A stretch of DNA of 64,000 nucleotides from an uncultured Flavihumibacter sp. (GTDB lineage: Bacteria; Bacteroidota; Bacteroidia; Chitinophagales; Chitinophagaceae), in contig CABHOY010000041.1 of assembly GCA_902168105.1 (NCBI GenBank), positions 310,001 to 374,000 on the forward strand, given 5' to 3'. A program made the translations under genes and the position numbers. Under the pieces are notes generated by a model that did not search any database, was not told the DNA's origin, and was given only the letters and a program-made list of their open reading frames with translations. Numbering within the stretch: position 1 is the first letter of the stretch; each line of letters opens with the position of its first letter. Positions 46,969 through 58,200 of this stretch are shown one piece after another.

Positions 46969-48795
46969 TTATTTCAATACATCCAATACAGGATGGTCAA
47001 TCGCCGATAACTTATCCATCTCCGGTTTGATCAATTCCATCACGGCAATGCTGTTCGTTCCTTTCTGAAGCCACTCCGCAGGTACATATATCGTTTGCTG
47101 CGGACCAACCTCCCAGTATCTGCCCAGGTTATGCCCATTCACCCAGACAGTACCTTTGCCCCAGTCGCTCATATCGAGGTAAGTATCTCCTATTGTCTCT
47201 AAGGTGAACGTCCCTTCTTTCAATGCCGGCACATTTGATCCTGCAATTGTTTTTTTCGTTTTCACTACTGGCAGTTTGTCAAACGGCAATTTGTATAACT
47301 GCCAGTTGCTCACTTCCTTCCCCGCCCAGATCACTTTTTCAGTTATTCCCTTTTTATTTGTCAGCAGATAAGGGCCGAAATTAATACGGCCGAGGTTTTC
47401 CACCAGCAGGTCCAGTTTTACATTTCCTGCCGGTAGTTGCAGCTGTATACTGTCTAGTCCTGATCTTCTGTCCAGCACACCTACCCTCTTACCATTGACC
47501 ATCACGATACAGTAATCCCGTAGTTCTTTGATCTTTAGCCAGGCTTTTTTATTTCCTTCCAGCTTTGTACTGTACAATACCCATCCATATGCCTGTCCCA
47601 GGTCTTCGAAAGTAAGCGGCTTAATGCTACCCGCAGGCACAGGCAGGAAGTTGAACAATGGCGTTGAGCTTGTAAAACGGATGTCAGGTATCCCAATAAC
47701 CGGTCTGGCAGCAGGCACTTCGGGCAGTATTGTTCCTTCAGGCAGATGTTTCGATATGACGTTCCGGAACTGCATAAACTTTTCCGTAGCGTTCCCCGCT
47801 TCGTCAAGAGGTGCATCATAATCATAACTGCTGATCTGCGGCTCGTACGGCGTACGATCATTCGCATTAGCACCATTCATGAAGCCCCTGGTTGTTCCCC
47901 CATGGAACATGTACATATTGATGGATATACCTGCCGCCAATACACTGTCCAGTTTCCCCAGGTATTGCTGGTAAGGAACAGTATGATGTTTTGTTCCCCA
48001 CCAGTCGAACCAGGCAGGATACCATTCTGCTATATAATACGGTCCTTTCCCGTTATGGTTTTCATTGATCAGTCTTTTTACTTTCGAAGGATCATCTACG
48101 CCGTTTATAGCTGGTAAAAGTCCCGGCAGATGCCCATCTTTAATAGCGGGCTCCGGATCGCAGGTATAAAGCAGGCCATCAAAGCCCGCATCTATAAATA
48201 GCTTCCGGTTAATGTCCAGATAGTCCTTATCATTCGAATAGGAACCGTATTCATTTTCTATCTGCACCATCAGGATATTCCCCCCGTGCTCCACCAGTAA
48301 TGGCGAGAGCTGTTTGCCCACTGCCATGATATAGTTCCTGTAAGCTTCCAGGTATTGTGGTTCTTTACCTCGTACTACCAGCCCTTTTATCTGCTGCAAC
48401 CAATACGGATATCCACCAAACTCCCACTCCGCACACACATAGGGACTAGGCCTTAATACTACCCATAGTCCTTCCTCCTGTGCTGTTTTCACAAAAGCTG
48501 CAATATCATTATTGCCTGAAAAATCATATTGTCCTTTTTCAGGTTCGTGTACATTCCAGAATACATAGGTGCCAATGGTATTCAGCCCCATAGCTTTTGC
48601 CATTTTCATTCTTGCCCGCCAGCATTCGCGCGGCACCCTCGGATAATGCATTTCACCTGAGATCATCAGGAAGGGCTTCCCATCCAGCAGGAATGCGGTA
48701 TCGCCCAGTGCGAATGTATGTTTACCTGTCTGCTGCGCAAGTGCGGGCATGCTGAAGATCACCATCAGCAAAGCAATGATGCCAGTCCTTTTCAT
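46969..48795 (-). CDS. GH35 beta-galactosidase, secreted
   Basis: A 608-residue protein with a signal peptide (about 1-20, ending MPALA), a GH35 TIM-barrel (about 25-340) and C-terminal beta-sandwich domains with the typical GTVWVNGHNLGRYW segment (about 550). The acid/base is Glu182 in QIENEYG and the likely nucleophile is Glu257 in AEWYPAWFDWWG. It removes terminal beta-linked galactose from glycans, probably in the periplasm. It is the last gene of the SusC-SusD-GH30-GH35 run, 13 bases after GH30. With GH30 it suggests that the operon degrades a beta-galactan. Confidence 0.92.
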   Translation of the reverse strand: MKRTGIIALLMVIFSMPALAQQTGKHTFALGDTAFLLDGKPFLMISGEMHYPRVPRECWRARMKMAKAMGLNTIGTYVFWNVHEPEKGQYDFSGNNDIAAFVKTAQEEGLWVVLRPSPYVCAEWEFGGYPYWLQQIKGLVVRGKEPQYLEAYRNYIMAVGKQLSPLLVEHGGNILMVQIENEYGSYSNDKDYLDINRKLFIDAGFDGLLYTCDPEPAIKDGHLPGLLPAINGVDDPSKVKRLINENHNGKGPYYIAEWYPAWFDWWGTKHHTVPYQQYLGKLDSVLAAGISINMYMFHGGTTRGFMNGANANDRTPYEPQISSYDYDAPLDEAGNATEKFMQFRNVISKHLPEGTILPEVPAARPVIGIPDIRFTSSTPLFNFLPVPAGSIKPLTFEDLGQAYGWVLYSTKLEGNKKAWLKIKELRDYCIVMVNGKRVGVLDRRSGLDSIQLQLPAGNVKLDLLVENLGRINFGPYLLTNKKGITEKVIWAGKEVSNWQLYKLPFDKLPVVKTKKTIAGSNVPALKEGTFTLETIGDTYLDMSDWGKGTVWVNGHNLGRYWEVGPQQTIYVPAEWLQKGTNSIAVMELIKPEMDKLSAIDHPVLDVLK

Positions 48796-48808
48796 CCTTC
48801 ATTGTTTA

Positions 48809-50290
48809 TTAATGAATACTTTCCGTCACCGTAACAACAGCCCGGGCGGGTATTACTATACTGTTATTTACAGCGAGGGGATGCAGATTATCCTCGCCGG
48901 AGGTCACATAGGAACGAAGCCTGCGAAACTGTCCCTTTTTACGGTCCAGCGAAATGTGCCTGTCATCATGAGTACTATTTACAATCACCACGCTTATTGA
49001 CTGATCTGTATTTTTATAGGCGGAAACGAGTAAGCTACTATCCCCCTGTACATCGGCGCTTATCCTTTTAGCGCCTGGCCTTACAAAGCGGCTATAGTTG
49101 CCCATAGCCCACAACATTTTACTGTCGTGATACTGTCCGTCCTGCTTATTCTTGTCTATATAGATCAGTCCATCTTTATAATCATATGGCGATATTGCAA
49201 GCCAGTATTGCCAGGCCGACGCATTGGCAACTGTCAGGTCGTCATGGATAACACGGGCCAGGTATAATGCTGCGTCCATACCATAGTCTCTTTTGTTACC
49301 ATTGATCTCTCCTGCATTATCACCAAGTATACAATACTCAGATTGCCAGAATCCAAGCCCTTTAAAGGACTTAATATGTCCGGCTACTTCCTCCCTCGTC
49401 CGGATGGATGCTGTACGTGGAGAAGTGGTAAAATAACTGTGACCGGAAATAACGCGGCTAACATTCGACAGGTTCCCCAGGTAATCAGGAGAGCTGTTAT
49501 CAAAGAAGGCCGTGATCTGTTGGCCCCGGGCAGGTTTGTTCTTTCCTCCATACAGATAGTCCAGCTGTCCTGCCTCACTGACCATTATTTTGGTGGAAAG
49601 CTTCCGTGCAGCCAGTGTTTTACTCAGGCTTCTGGTTAGCCCGCTGATCTGATCATTGTCATAGGGACATCCCTCCTGTTTATTATCACTCCAGTCCCAT
49701 TGAGGTTCATTCACAGGGCTGATCACATCAAACCGGATTCCGGCCATTTTGCTGATCCCTTCCATTGCATCAGCGATGTAAGTTGCGAAGGCATCATAGT
49801 TATCGGGTTTGATATTACAATTGCCTTTGTCAGCAAACGCCCTCCCATTAATGGTAAGGTTTACCGGAGGACTGTTCAGGAATGCCAGGAATTGCTTCAC
49901 CCTTCTTTCCTTCGCCGCCTGCAGGAACCACAGTTGTCCTGACTGGTTCTGCCATTTCGCGGCACGACGCCATTCATCGGTAATACCGCTGCCCTCTCCC
50001 TGTTCCGTACTACCGGCGCCTATGTTGTAACGCCAGAGGGACAATCCGATCCCTTTAGGCTGACCTGCTGCAGTTGTATCTGAACTGAACAGCCAGTCAG
50101 CTATGGTGTTCTTCTTTTCTGCGGGCCAGTTACCTACAAATTGTGCCGACCATGCGTCGGATGCGCCGAAATTGTCGATCGTCTGATATGTCACTTCCGG
50201 ATCGATGTTTATATGTACCGCGGCGGTCTGTCCCGCCGCGGTTCGCATACACGTATAAAGCAGTATTGCCGATACGATGATCTCTTTCAT
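48809..50290 (-). CDS. GH30-family glycosidase, possible endo-beta-1,6-galactanase
   Basis: A 493-residue protein with a signal peptide (1-20), a TIM-barrel and a C-terminal beta-sandwich made of the final 100 residues. The likely acid/base is Glu195 in SPVNEPQWDW and the nucleophile Glu318 in WQSEYC. The NEPQWDW signature and the N-terminal FGASDAW segment resemble GH30 members that cut beta-1,6-galactan; I infer the substrate from this and from the neighbouring beta-galactosidase. It starts one base after the SusD stop codon, so the two are tightly coupled. Confidence 0.8.
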   Translation of the reverse strand: MKEIIVSAILLYTCMRTAAGQTAAVHINIDPEVTYQTIDNFGASDAWSAQFVGNWPAEKKNTIADWLFSSDTTAAGQPKGIGLSLWRYNIGAGSTEQGEGSGITDEWRRAAKWQNQSGQLWFLQAAKERRVKQFLAFLNSPPVNLTINGRAFADKGNCNIKPDNYDAFATYIADAMEGISKMAGIRFDVISPVNEPQWDWSDNKQEGCPYDNDQISGLTRSLSKTLAARKLSTKIMVSEAGQLDYLYGGKNKPARGQQITAFFDNSSPDYLGNLSNVSRVISGHSYFTTSPRTASIRTREEVAGHIKSFKGLGFWQSEYCILGDNAGEINGNKRDYGMDAALYLARVIHDDLTVANASAWQYWLAISPYDYKDGLIYIDKNKQDGQYHDSKMLWAMGNYSRFVRPGAKRISADVQGDSSLLVSAYKNTDQSISVVIVNSTHDDRHISLDRKKGQFRRLRSYVTSGEDNLHPLAVNNSIVIPARAVVTVTESIH

Positions 50291-50291
50291 A

Positions 50292-51962
50292 CTAATATCC
50301 TGTTGTTTGGTCTAACTTATTGTTTGAAGCCTGGATCTCTGTTCTCGGAATAGGCAGGAAGTAATTCTTCTCAGCGAACAGGCGGCCCGTCAGTGCTATT
50401 TTCCGGGTATATACAGGAGCTCCATTTTTCAACTCTACGGTAATGCCATACGCCGGTACGTTCTCCGTTTGCATGGCTATCTTCCAGCGGCGAACATCAT
50501 AAAAACGGTGCTCTTCAAAGGCCAGTTCCACCTGTCTTTCTCTTCTGATCGCTTCCCTCATTTGATCTTTAGACAGACCTGCCTGTAATGCCGGCTGATT
50601 AACACTTGCACGCTGTCTTACCTGGTTTACCGCGCTATATACTGTTGCATCAGGCCCTACGGCTTCATTCTGCGCTTCAGCATAGTTCAGCAATACTTCG
50701 GCATAGCGGAGATATATCCACGGCTGACGGCCGGCCACATCCCATGGGTTTTCGATGGGATAGGAATCATCCATGAATTTACGCAGATAATAACCGGTTT
50801 TAGTTGTATTCCAGTTGGATGGTCCGTCATTACTGTCTTTACCTCCGGGCGTGTAGGTCTGTATGGTACTTCCACGGTAAGTGGCGCCGTTATAGAGTAT
50901 AGTCGCATAAAAACGGGCGTCACGATTAACATAAGGAGTAGTTGCATTATATCCGGAAGCCGGATCTGTGATCGGTTTACCGCTCTTCATCTCATAAGCA
51001 TCTACCAGGTTCTGTAACGGTGTATTTCCTGCCCAGCCATTGTATCCGTTAGGACCATTAGCTATTTCCATACAAACGTGACGGGCGCCTATTGCATACA
51101 GTCTTGAGAAAATAGCTTCATTGTTATCTGAATTCTGGAACAATTTAACGTAATCCGCTGCGATGCTATATTTATTCATGTCCATTACGACTTTTGCTGC
51201 AGCAGCTGCTGCTTCCCAGGTGCCTGCATTGTACAACGGACTTGCCGCATACAATAACAGCCGTGCTTTCAAAGCCAGTGCCGCTCCTTTAGTAGCCCTG
51301 CCCGCCTGCCAACTGTCGTCATTCACTTCCGGCAGATGTTGTGCTGCAGAATCCAGTTCGGCCACTGCATAACTGATACAATCATTCAAAGACGACCGGG
51401 TAAAAAGAGAAGGATCAGTCATATCATCTTCCAGGTTGTACACCTTATCGCCCATCAGCACCACTGTGCCATAATTCCTGATAAGGTCGTGATAACGGAA
51501 GGCACGGATGAAATGTAATTCTCCCCTCAGTTTATTTCTCAGCTGCTCACTCATAGGCACCTGCATAATGTTAACCAGCCCGTAGTTACACTCTCTGATA
51601 CTGCGGTAACTTCTACCCCAGATTGTTCCTGCAATACCGGTATTTTCCGGCGCCAGCAGTCCTCTTTGTATCAGCCAGGTATTATCATCATTATTGTAGA
51701 TGGATTCATCGCTCACAGAGCTCCACATCGCATATTCAAATCCTCTGCCGAAACCGGGAGGTGTACCTTCTCCTTCTTTATCCTGCAGTTTGATGCTCAT
51801 GTAACGGTTAATAACATAATTCTGAAATAAAGCAGAATCCGATAGCACCGTCACATCTGGTACTCTGTCTGTCGGCACGATGTCGAGGTAATTTTTCTTA
51901 CACGAAGTAAACAAGCCTCCGGTGATCAGCAGAATGGATATAATAATATTGTTAGTTTTCAT
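50292..51962 (-). CDS. SusD/RagB-family glycan-binding lipoprotein
   Basis: A 556-residue outer-membrane lipoprotein. The signal peptide ends in a lipobox (FTSC, Cys at about 21) followed by KKNYLDIVPTDR, the usual SusD start. The body has the helical TPR-like SusD fold signatures (RGELHFIRAFRYHDLIRNYG, about 140-165) and the C-terminal RRERQVELAFEEHRFYDVRRW (about 475-496). It caps the partner SusC transporter and captures glycan fragments at the cell surface. It lies 17 bases after susC. Confidence 0.95.
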   Translation of the reverse strand: MKTNNIIISILLITGGLFTSCKKNYLDIVPTDRVPDVTVLSDSALFQNYVINRYMSIKLQDKEGEGTPPGFGRGFEYAMWSSVSDESIYNNDDNTWLIQRGLLAPENTGIAGTIWGRSYRSIRECNYGLVNIMQVPMSEQLRNKLRGELHFIRAFRYHDLIRNYGTVVLMGDKVYNLEDDMTDPSLFTRSSLNDCISYAVAELDSAAQHLPEVNDDSWQAGRATKGAALALKARLLLYAASPLYNAGTWEAAAAAAKVVMDMNKYSIAADYVKLFQNSDNNEAIFSRLYAIGARHVCMEIANGPNGYNGWAGNTPLQNLVDAYEMKSGKPITDPASGYNATTPYVNRDARFYATILYNGATYRGSTIQTYTPGGKDSNDGPSNWNTTKTGYYLRKFMDDSYPIENPWDVAGRQPWIYLRYAEVLLNYAEAQNEAVGPDATVYSAVNQVRQRASVNQPALQAGLSKDQMREAIRRERQVELAFEEHRFYDVRRWKIAMQTENVPAYGITVELKNGAPVYTRKIALTGRLFAEKNYFLPIPRTEIQASNNKLDQTTGY

Positions 51963-51979
51963 TGATGGAATTTTTACGA

Positions 51980-54900
51980 TTAAAACTTAACATTCGCTCC
52001 TACGTTCACAATACGCTGCTGCGGATAAAACTGTCCGCTGTTGCTGCTACCTTCCGGGTCGTAGTCTTTTACATTTGTAATGGTGAACAGGTTGAAAGCA
52101 TTGGCATAGATCCTCAGTCCGGAGATCTTCATACGTGATAATATACCCGCATTCAAATTGTACCCCACTTCCACGTTCTTCAGGCGGATAAAAGAAGCGT
52201 TATTCAGCCAGAAGGAATTTCTGTACAATCCTCCATTGATGGAAGAGGATGCTCTCTCATCTACTCTCGGATAACTACCGCCTCCATTCGACGGGCTCCA
52301 TCTGTTATCTGCCCAGCTGCTATAAAAATTACCGATAGTACCTGATTCTGGCAATACATACTGGCTCACATGTGTTTGTCCTGCCAATACCAGCGATACG
52401 TCAAACCCTTTATAGTCAACACCCATTACGACACCATAGGTGACCTCAGGCACATTCGTGTATTTTGTCCGGGTCTGATCATCAGCAGTAATACTACCAT
52501 CACCGTTATAATCCTCATAGATCAGATCTCCCAGCTGCGCGCCGGTCAGATGAGGGTATTTAGTCAGTTCATCCGCTGTTCTGTAAATGCCTATTGCATT
52601 ATACAACAGGTCCGTGTTCAAAGGCCTGCCGGTTTTCCGCTGATAATCCAGGGTTCCTGCCGCTTCGTCAATGAAGATCACTTTGCTTTTTGCGTAGGTC
52701 ATGTTACCGCTGATATGATAGCCAACACCACTGTTCGTACGATTATCATAGCCCAATGTTGCTTCAATACCGCTGCTATTCACCTTTCCGATATTTTCAG
52801 AAGGCACCAGCGGATCGCTTCCGTTAGGATTTACGATACCTGATACCTGTGGGATGGAAGCATTTCTCTGTGTCAGGATGTCGGAACGTTTCTGCTTGAA
52901 ATAAATAAATTCCAGGGAGAAGTGACGCAGGAACTGGGCATTCAGTCCGAGGTCCATTTTTTCAGCTGTTTCCCAGGTAATGTTTGGATTACCCAGTTTG
53001 GTAAGATCGATACCGGAATGGATCGCAGAACCGATCACGTACATATTGCTGAAAGAATAGTTATCGAACGACTGGAACAGGCCCACATTATCATTACCCA
53101 GCGTACCATAGGAGCCACGCAGTTTCAGGTCGTTAATAAAGCCAACTGAAGACTTAAACCATTCTTCCTGGGAGATGCGCCATCCTGCAGATACGGAAGG
53201 AAAGAAACCATACTGGTTGCCTTTGGCGAAGGTTGAAGAACCGTCTATACGAGCCTGTGCTTCCAGCAGGTATTTCTCCTGGTAGTTATAAGCGATGCGG
53301 CCGAAGTAACTTTTCCTGGTGAAATTATAGCTGTTGCCTGAGTTATTCTTATCGGTCGCTGCAGCACCACCCTGCGACAGTTCAGGTGTCAGTGAGGTCG
53401 GGAAATTCATCCTGTAGGCCCCAAGACTGTCCTGCGCGGTTTTACTTTGTTCGTATGCAACGAAGGCACTGATATTATGCTGACCGAACTGGCGGGCATA
53501 GTTCAATTTGATATTGGATGTGACCAGCGACCGGTTCAGCTGTCCTTCCGCCAGGGTAGCCGCACCGTTAGAACCGCCGATAACGGTCTTCTTATAGCTG
53601 TCACTAGCTTCGTCGTAAGTGTAAACGGAGTAAGGTTTACTGAACGCTTTGGCGAAACTCCAGGATTTGTCGATAGAAAAGAATCCGTCCAATGATAATC
53701 CTTCAACACCCGGAATAGCATAACTGCCTTTCAGGATACCGTTGAATACCTGTGTAGGGTTCCGGTTAGTACCACCAATATCAGTTACCTGCAATATGGG
53801 GTTGTTGTTCTCAATACCGGAAGTGGGTAATCCATTCGGGTAGATAGCTGCTACCGTTGGATAAGCCCTGTAAATGGAACGGAAGATATCTCCGGCGCCT
53901 GTAATGGGATAAAGGCGGTCTTCCTGACGGCCGGACAGGTAGATACTCACCTTCAGCCGTTTGGTGATATCCGCATCAATGTTTGAACGGAAATTATACT
54001 GGTGGTAATCTGTCACACCTTGTTTATATATGCCCTCCTGCTTGATCATGCCCAGGGATACGTAGTACCTTACATTATCACTACCTCCGTTTACGGACAG
54101 GTTGTGCTGGTTCTGGAGTGCTGTTTTCCTCAGCGCCTCTTTCTGCCAGTCTGTATTGGGATAAAGCAGGGGATCAGAACCGTCCCTGAACTTTTGTATT
54201 TCGTCAGCGGTATAAAACTGGTTCATACCTCCTGACGGATTACCGTAATATTGGATCTCATTCATGATGGAGGCATATGTTGGTGCGTCAGCCATCTTTG
54301 GTAACCTGGTTGGAGAGGAAAAGCCCTGGTTGAAACTATAGGAGATCACCGGTTTTCCCGTTTTACCCCTTTTTGTCGTTACGAGGATCACCCCATTTGC
54401 CGCGCGACTACCATACACTGCTGCGGATGCATCTTTCAGGACGCTGATACTTTCAATATCGTTGGGGTCCAGCCTGTCCAGACCACCTATCTGACCTGGC
54501 ACTCCATCTACCACGATCAGGACGTCATTGTTACCCGTAGTGGCCTGTCCGCGGATGAGGATATTGGAACCGTCATACCCTGGCTCGCCGGACCGGTTAT
54601 TAGCCATTACGCCTGAGAAACGGCCGGTCAGCGCATTGGATACGTTGGGCTGCGGACTTTTAACGATATCCGCTCCTTTTACCACAGAAATGGAGCCGGT
54701 CAGGGTCGCTTTTTTCTGGGTACCGTAACCTACCACCACCACTTCATTTACATTCTGGCTGGTGGTAACAAGCGTCACATTTACCGGAGCGGTATTTCTT
54801 ACTGCAATTTCCTGTGTGACATATGAAACGTGATTAAATACAAGGGTATCTCCTACACCTGCCTGCAGGGTAAATCTCCCCTCCTCGTTGGTGAGCGTAC

Positions 54901-55093
54901 CCTGGTTCGTTCCCTTTATCCGGACACTGACACCGGGAATAGCCCCTGTCGCCTCAGATACTTTCCCTGTGATATTTGACTTTTGCGCCCTTACTTCAGG
55001 TATCAGGGACAGGGAAAAAAGAAGCATCAGTAGCAATTGTCGTAGCGACACTAAATTCACTACAGTGGATAAGCTTTTTTTCATAACGTACAT
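51980..55093 (-). CDS. SusC/RagA-family TonB-dependent outer-membrane transporter
   Basis: A 1037-residue transporter of standard length. It has a signal peptide (to about 36), a carboxypeptidase-like domain (about 40-110), the SusC-typical NEVVVVGYGTQKKATLTGS linker (about 115-133), a plug domain (about 135-240, with IRGQATTGNNDVLIVVDGVPG) and a beta-barrel ending in a Phe residue. It imports oligosaccharides together with SusD, driven by TonB. An in-frame Met at residue 4 (base 55084) is an equally plausible start. The gene begins 124 bases downstream of the hybrid sensor, which probably controls it. Confidence 0.95.
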   Translation of the reverse strand: MYVMKKSLSTVVNLVSLRQLLLMLLFSLSLIPEVRAQKSNITGKVSEATGAIPGVSVRIKGTNQGTLTNEEGRFTLQAGVGDTLVFNHVSYVTQEIAVRNTAPVNVTLVTTSQNVNEVVVVGYGTQKKATLTGSISVVKGADIVKSPQPNVSNALTGRFSGVMANNRSGEPGYDGSNILIRGQATTGNNDVLIVVDGVPGQIGGLDRLDPNDIESISVLKDASAAVYGSRAANGVILVTTKRGKTGKPVISYSFNQGFSSPTRLPKMADAPTYASIMNEIQYYGNPSGGMNQFYTADEIQKFRDGSDPLLYPNTDWQKEALRKTALQNQHNLSVNGGSDNVRYYVSLGMIKQEGIYKQGVTDYHQYNFRSNIDADITKRLKVSIYLSGRQEDRLYPITGAGDIFRSIYRAYPTVAAIYPNGLPTSGIENNNPILQVTDIGGTNRNPTQVFNGILKGSYAIPGVEGLSLDGFFSIDKSWSFAKAFSKPYSVYTYDEASDSYKKTVIGGSNGAATLAEGQLNRSLVTSNIKLNYARQFGQHNISAFVAYEQSKTAQDSLGAYRMNFPTSLTPELSQGGAAATDKNNSGNSYNFTRKSYFGRIAYNYQEKYLLEAQARIDGSSTFAKGNQYGFFPSVSAGWRISQEEWFKSSVGFINDLKLRGSYGTLGNDNVGLFQSFDNYSFSNMYVIGSAIHSGIDLTKLGNPNITWETAEKMDLGLNAQFLRHFSLEFIYFKQKRSDILTQRNASIPQVSGIVNPNGSDPLVPSENIGKVNSSGIEATLGYDNRTNSGVGYHISGNMTYAKSKVIFIDEAAGTLDYQRKTGRPLNTDLLYNAIGIYRTADELTKYPHLTGAQLGDLIYEDYNGDGSITADDQTRTKYTNVPEVTYGVVMGVDYKGFDVSLVLAGQTHVSQYVLPESGTIGNFYSSWADNRWSPSNGGGSYPRVDERASSSINGGLYRNSFWLNNASFIRLKNVEVGYNLNAGILSRMKISGLRIYANAFNLFTITNVKDYDPEGSSNSGQFYPQQRIVNVGANVKF

Positions 55094-55217
55094 TCCTTTA
55101 AAATTGATAGATTGTTGGTTGCACTATTGTTACGTGGTAATTACCTGACTAAATTAGGGGGATAAAAAGGACCCGTAGAGGGGATAAATCGCTTAAAAAA
55201 GGGGGTATTTTCACATT

Positions 55218-58200
55218 TTAGAAGGCCGGAGTGTCGGATTTGACCACGTTCAGGTCCTGGTTAAATGAATGCCGGTACTTTTTTACATAGGCCGACGGAT
55301 TCATCCCGAATAATTTGCAGAACTGCTCCCTGAAATATTTATTATCGGCTATTCCTACCTGGAAGGCTGCCTGGTTGACCGTATAGTTTTCCTTCAGCAT
55401 TAATACTGCTGCTTTCCGTAGCCTGATAGAACGGATAAAGGCATTGATCGTTTGTCCGGAGATCGATTTTACCTTCTTATAGAGGCTGGAGTGACTCATA
55501 CCTATCGCCTGGGTGAAGGTTTTGATAGAAAAATCCTCATTCCCGAGGTTAGCTTCTACTATTTCTATACACCTCTTTAAAAAGTCCTGGTATTCCGCCG
55601 GGACCTTCACATAACTCGCCTTCAGGGTAATGCTTTCCTGGAAATACTGCTGGAGGAGGTTCCGGTTCCTGATAATGGTCTGCACTTTTACCAGCAAGAG
55701 GGCGCTATCGAAGGGTTTGGTAATATAATCGTCCGCGCCGCCCCCGATCCCTTCTATACGGGCCTCAGAAGAAGAAGCTGATGTCAGTAAGATAACAGGG
55801 ATATGGCTGACAATATCTGTCTCCTTGATCTTCCGGCACAATTCGATCCCGTTCATGCCCTCCATATGGACATCGCTGATCACAAGGTCCGGCATATATT
55901 TCTCCACTGCGGTAAATCCGTCGGTCCCGTTATCGGCATCGTAAATAATATATTTATCTGCAAAAAGCCGGCGCAGGTAGTCCCGGATCTCAGCATTGTC
56001 ATCAATGACCAGGATGGACCTTTTTTCCGTGATCATTTCACCTGACGACATTGGTTTCTCCGGCATCCGGTATACATCATCGATCAGCTCATCGAGGATT
56101 GCCGATTTCTTAACCGGCTCCTCCTTCAGGATGGTGGCGTCAAAATGCTCCTTTCCTCTTTTCAGGTGAACACAGAATGTAGTGCCTTCATTTAGTCTGC
56201 TGGAATAGGAGACCTTGCCTTTATGGTTTTCAACGAACTTTTTCACCAGGTAAAGCCCGATACCGAATCCTGAACTATGGTTATCGCCATGCTGGAATTT
56301 ATCAAATATCTTATCTCCCATGTTCTCAGGGATCCCCGGTCCGGAGTCCTGTAATTTTATGTCTACCCCACCAGTTGTTTGCTGAATGCCGAAGGAGATC
56401 TCCCCCCCCTCGGGAGTGAATTTAAAAGCGTTGGACAATAGGTTGAAAAGGGCGATCTCTATCTGCTCGTAGTTCGCATATATTTCGATAGATCCATCAT
56501 TATCCGTCAGGAACTGGTACCTGATGTTCCGGGTTTCGGCCTGCTGGGTGAAACAGAGGAACACCTCGTTGCATAAAGCAATGATATCGAACTTAGTCAC
56601 CGTCAGTTCTTCATTATCCGCTTTCCGGAATAACAACAGCTGATCCACCAGGCTCAGTAACCTCCTCGCATTTCTGTACACCACACCCAGTTTCTCACTG
56701 TCTTTCAGTTCTTTCAGTGGATTGATGATCAATGTAAGCGGAGTACGGAACTCGTGGGAGATATTTGTAAAAAAGGACAGCTTTTTCTCGTTCATCTCTT
56801 TTTCCTTTTCACTTTCCAGGTGGGCCAGCCTGATCTCGTATTTCAGGCGTTCCTGACGGGCCTTATATTGTATAAAGAGATAAATAACGCCAAAGATGAG
56901 CGCAATATAGATACCATAGGCCCAACCCGTTCTGTACCAGGGAGGCAATACGATGATCTTCAGCAATTCCGTCTCCTCACCCCATTTTCCATCGGCATTC
57001 GTGACCCGGAGCATAAAATTATAGTTCCCTTCCTGCAGGTGGGTATAATTGGCCGTGCGGGATTCACGCGCATCGTTCCAGCCCTTATCCCATCCTTCCA
57101 GCAGGTAACTGTAACCGATCTTATCCGGCGAAGTATATTCCAGCGCTACAAAGTCGAGTGAAACAGCGGCTTTGTCATAGGGAACTGTGATCTCCTGTAT
57201 ATTCTCCAAAGACCGCTTAGAGATGTAATCATTGTTCTGCTCTGCTGGTACATTATTCAAACGGATGCCAGTCAGGAAGGCTGGTGAAAAGTTGCTCCGT
57301 TCATAAATGCTGTCAGGATGGAAAATATTAAAGCCTTTAATTCCCCCGAAAAAGAATTCGCCTGACTTCAGCTTCAAAGCGGCATTGTATGCAAACTGAT
57401 TACTCTGCAGTCCGTCGGTTTGCGAAAAGCTCCTGCAGGTGTGGTTTACCGGATCGAACTTTGCCAGGCCATTGAATGTACTTAGCCAGAGATTGCCTTT
57501 ATCATCTTCCAGCAAACGGAGCACTGAATTACCTGGTAATCCATCTGCTTCGGAGAAGCGTTTATATTTACCATTTGCCGGGTTGAACTCCAGCAATCCT
57601 CCACCTTCTGTGCCCACCCACAAAATTCCCCGGCGGTCTTCATGCACGGTACGTACGGTATATCCGATCCTATAGGTCCGGTGCTGCTTATGATCGCGAT
57701 CGATCTTTACCAGTGAGGAATAATTCCCGCCCCACATGTTGCCCTGACGATCTTCCGCCAGGCACTGTAGATTGACGAGTGTTCTATCGAAAAGTTCAAA
57801 GGTGTTCGTCTGCCGGTTAAAGAGATATAATGTGCCATTATTAGATGTACTGGCCCACAGTCTTTTTTGCGCATCTTCATAGATCACCCAGACATTGTTC
57901 TCTGCCGCCTGGGTAAATGGATTAAAACAGGTATACCGGTCAAATGCGTCCCGGCTTTTATTGTATCTGCTTACACCACCGAACCAGGTAGCTATCCAAA
58001 GATCTCCATTGGAATCTTTCAGCATACCGGTGATAAAATTACTGCTGATGGTCTGTTTATTCTCCCGGTCGTAGTTGTAATTCTTTACGGTATTGCTCTC
58101 ACGGTCCCAGTATTTAAGTCCTCCCCCATCCGTACCTATCCACATATTCCTGCCGTCTGCCTCACAGAAGGAGAGTATAAAATTGTCGACCGTACCTTTG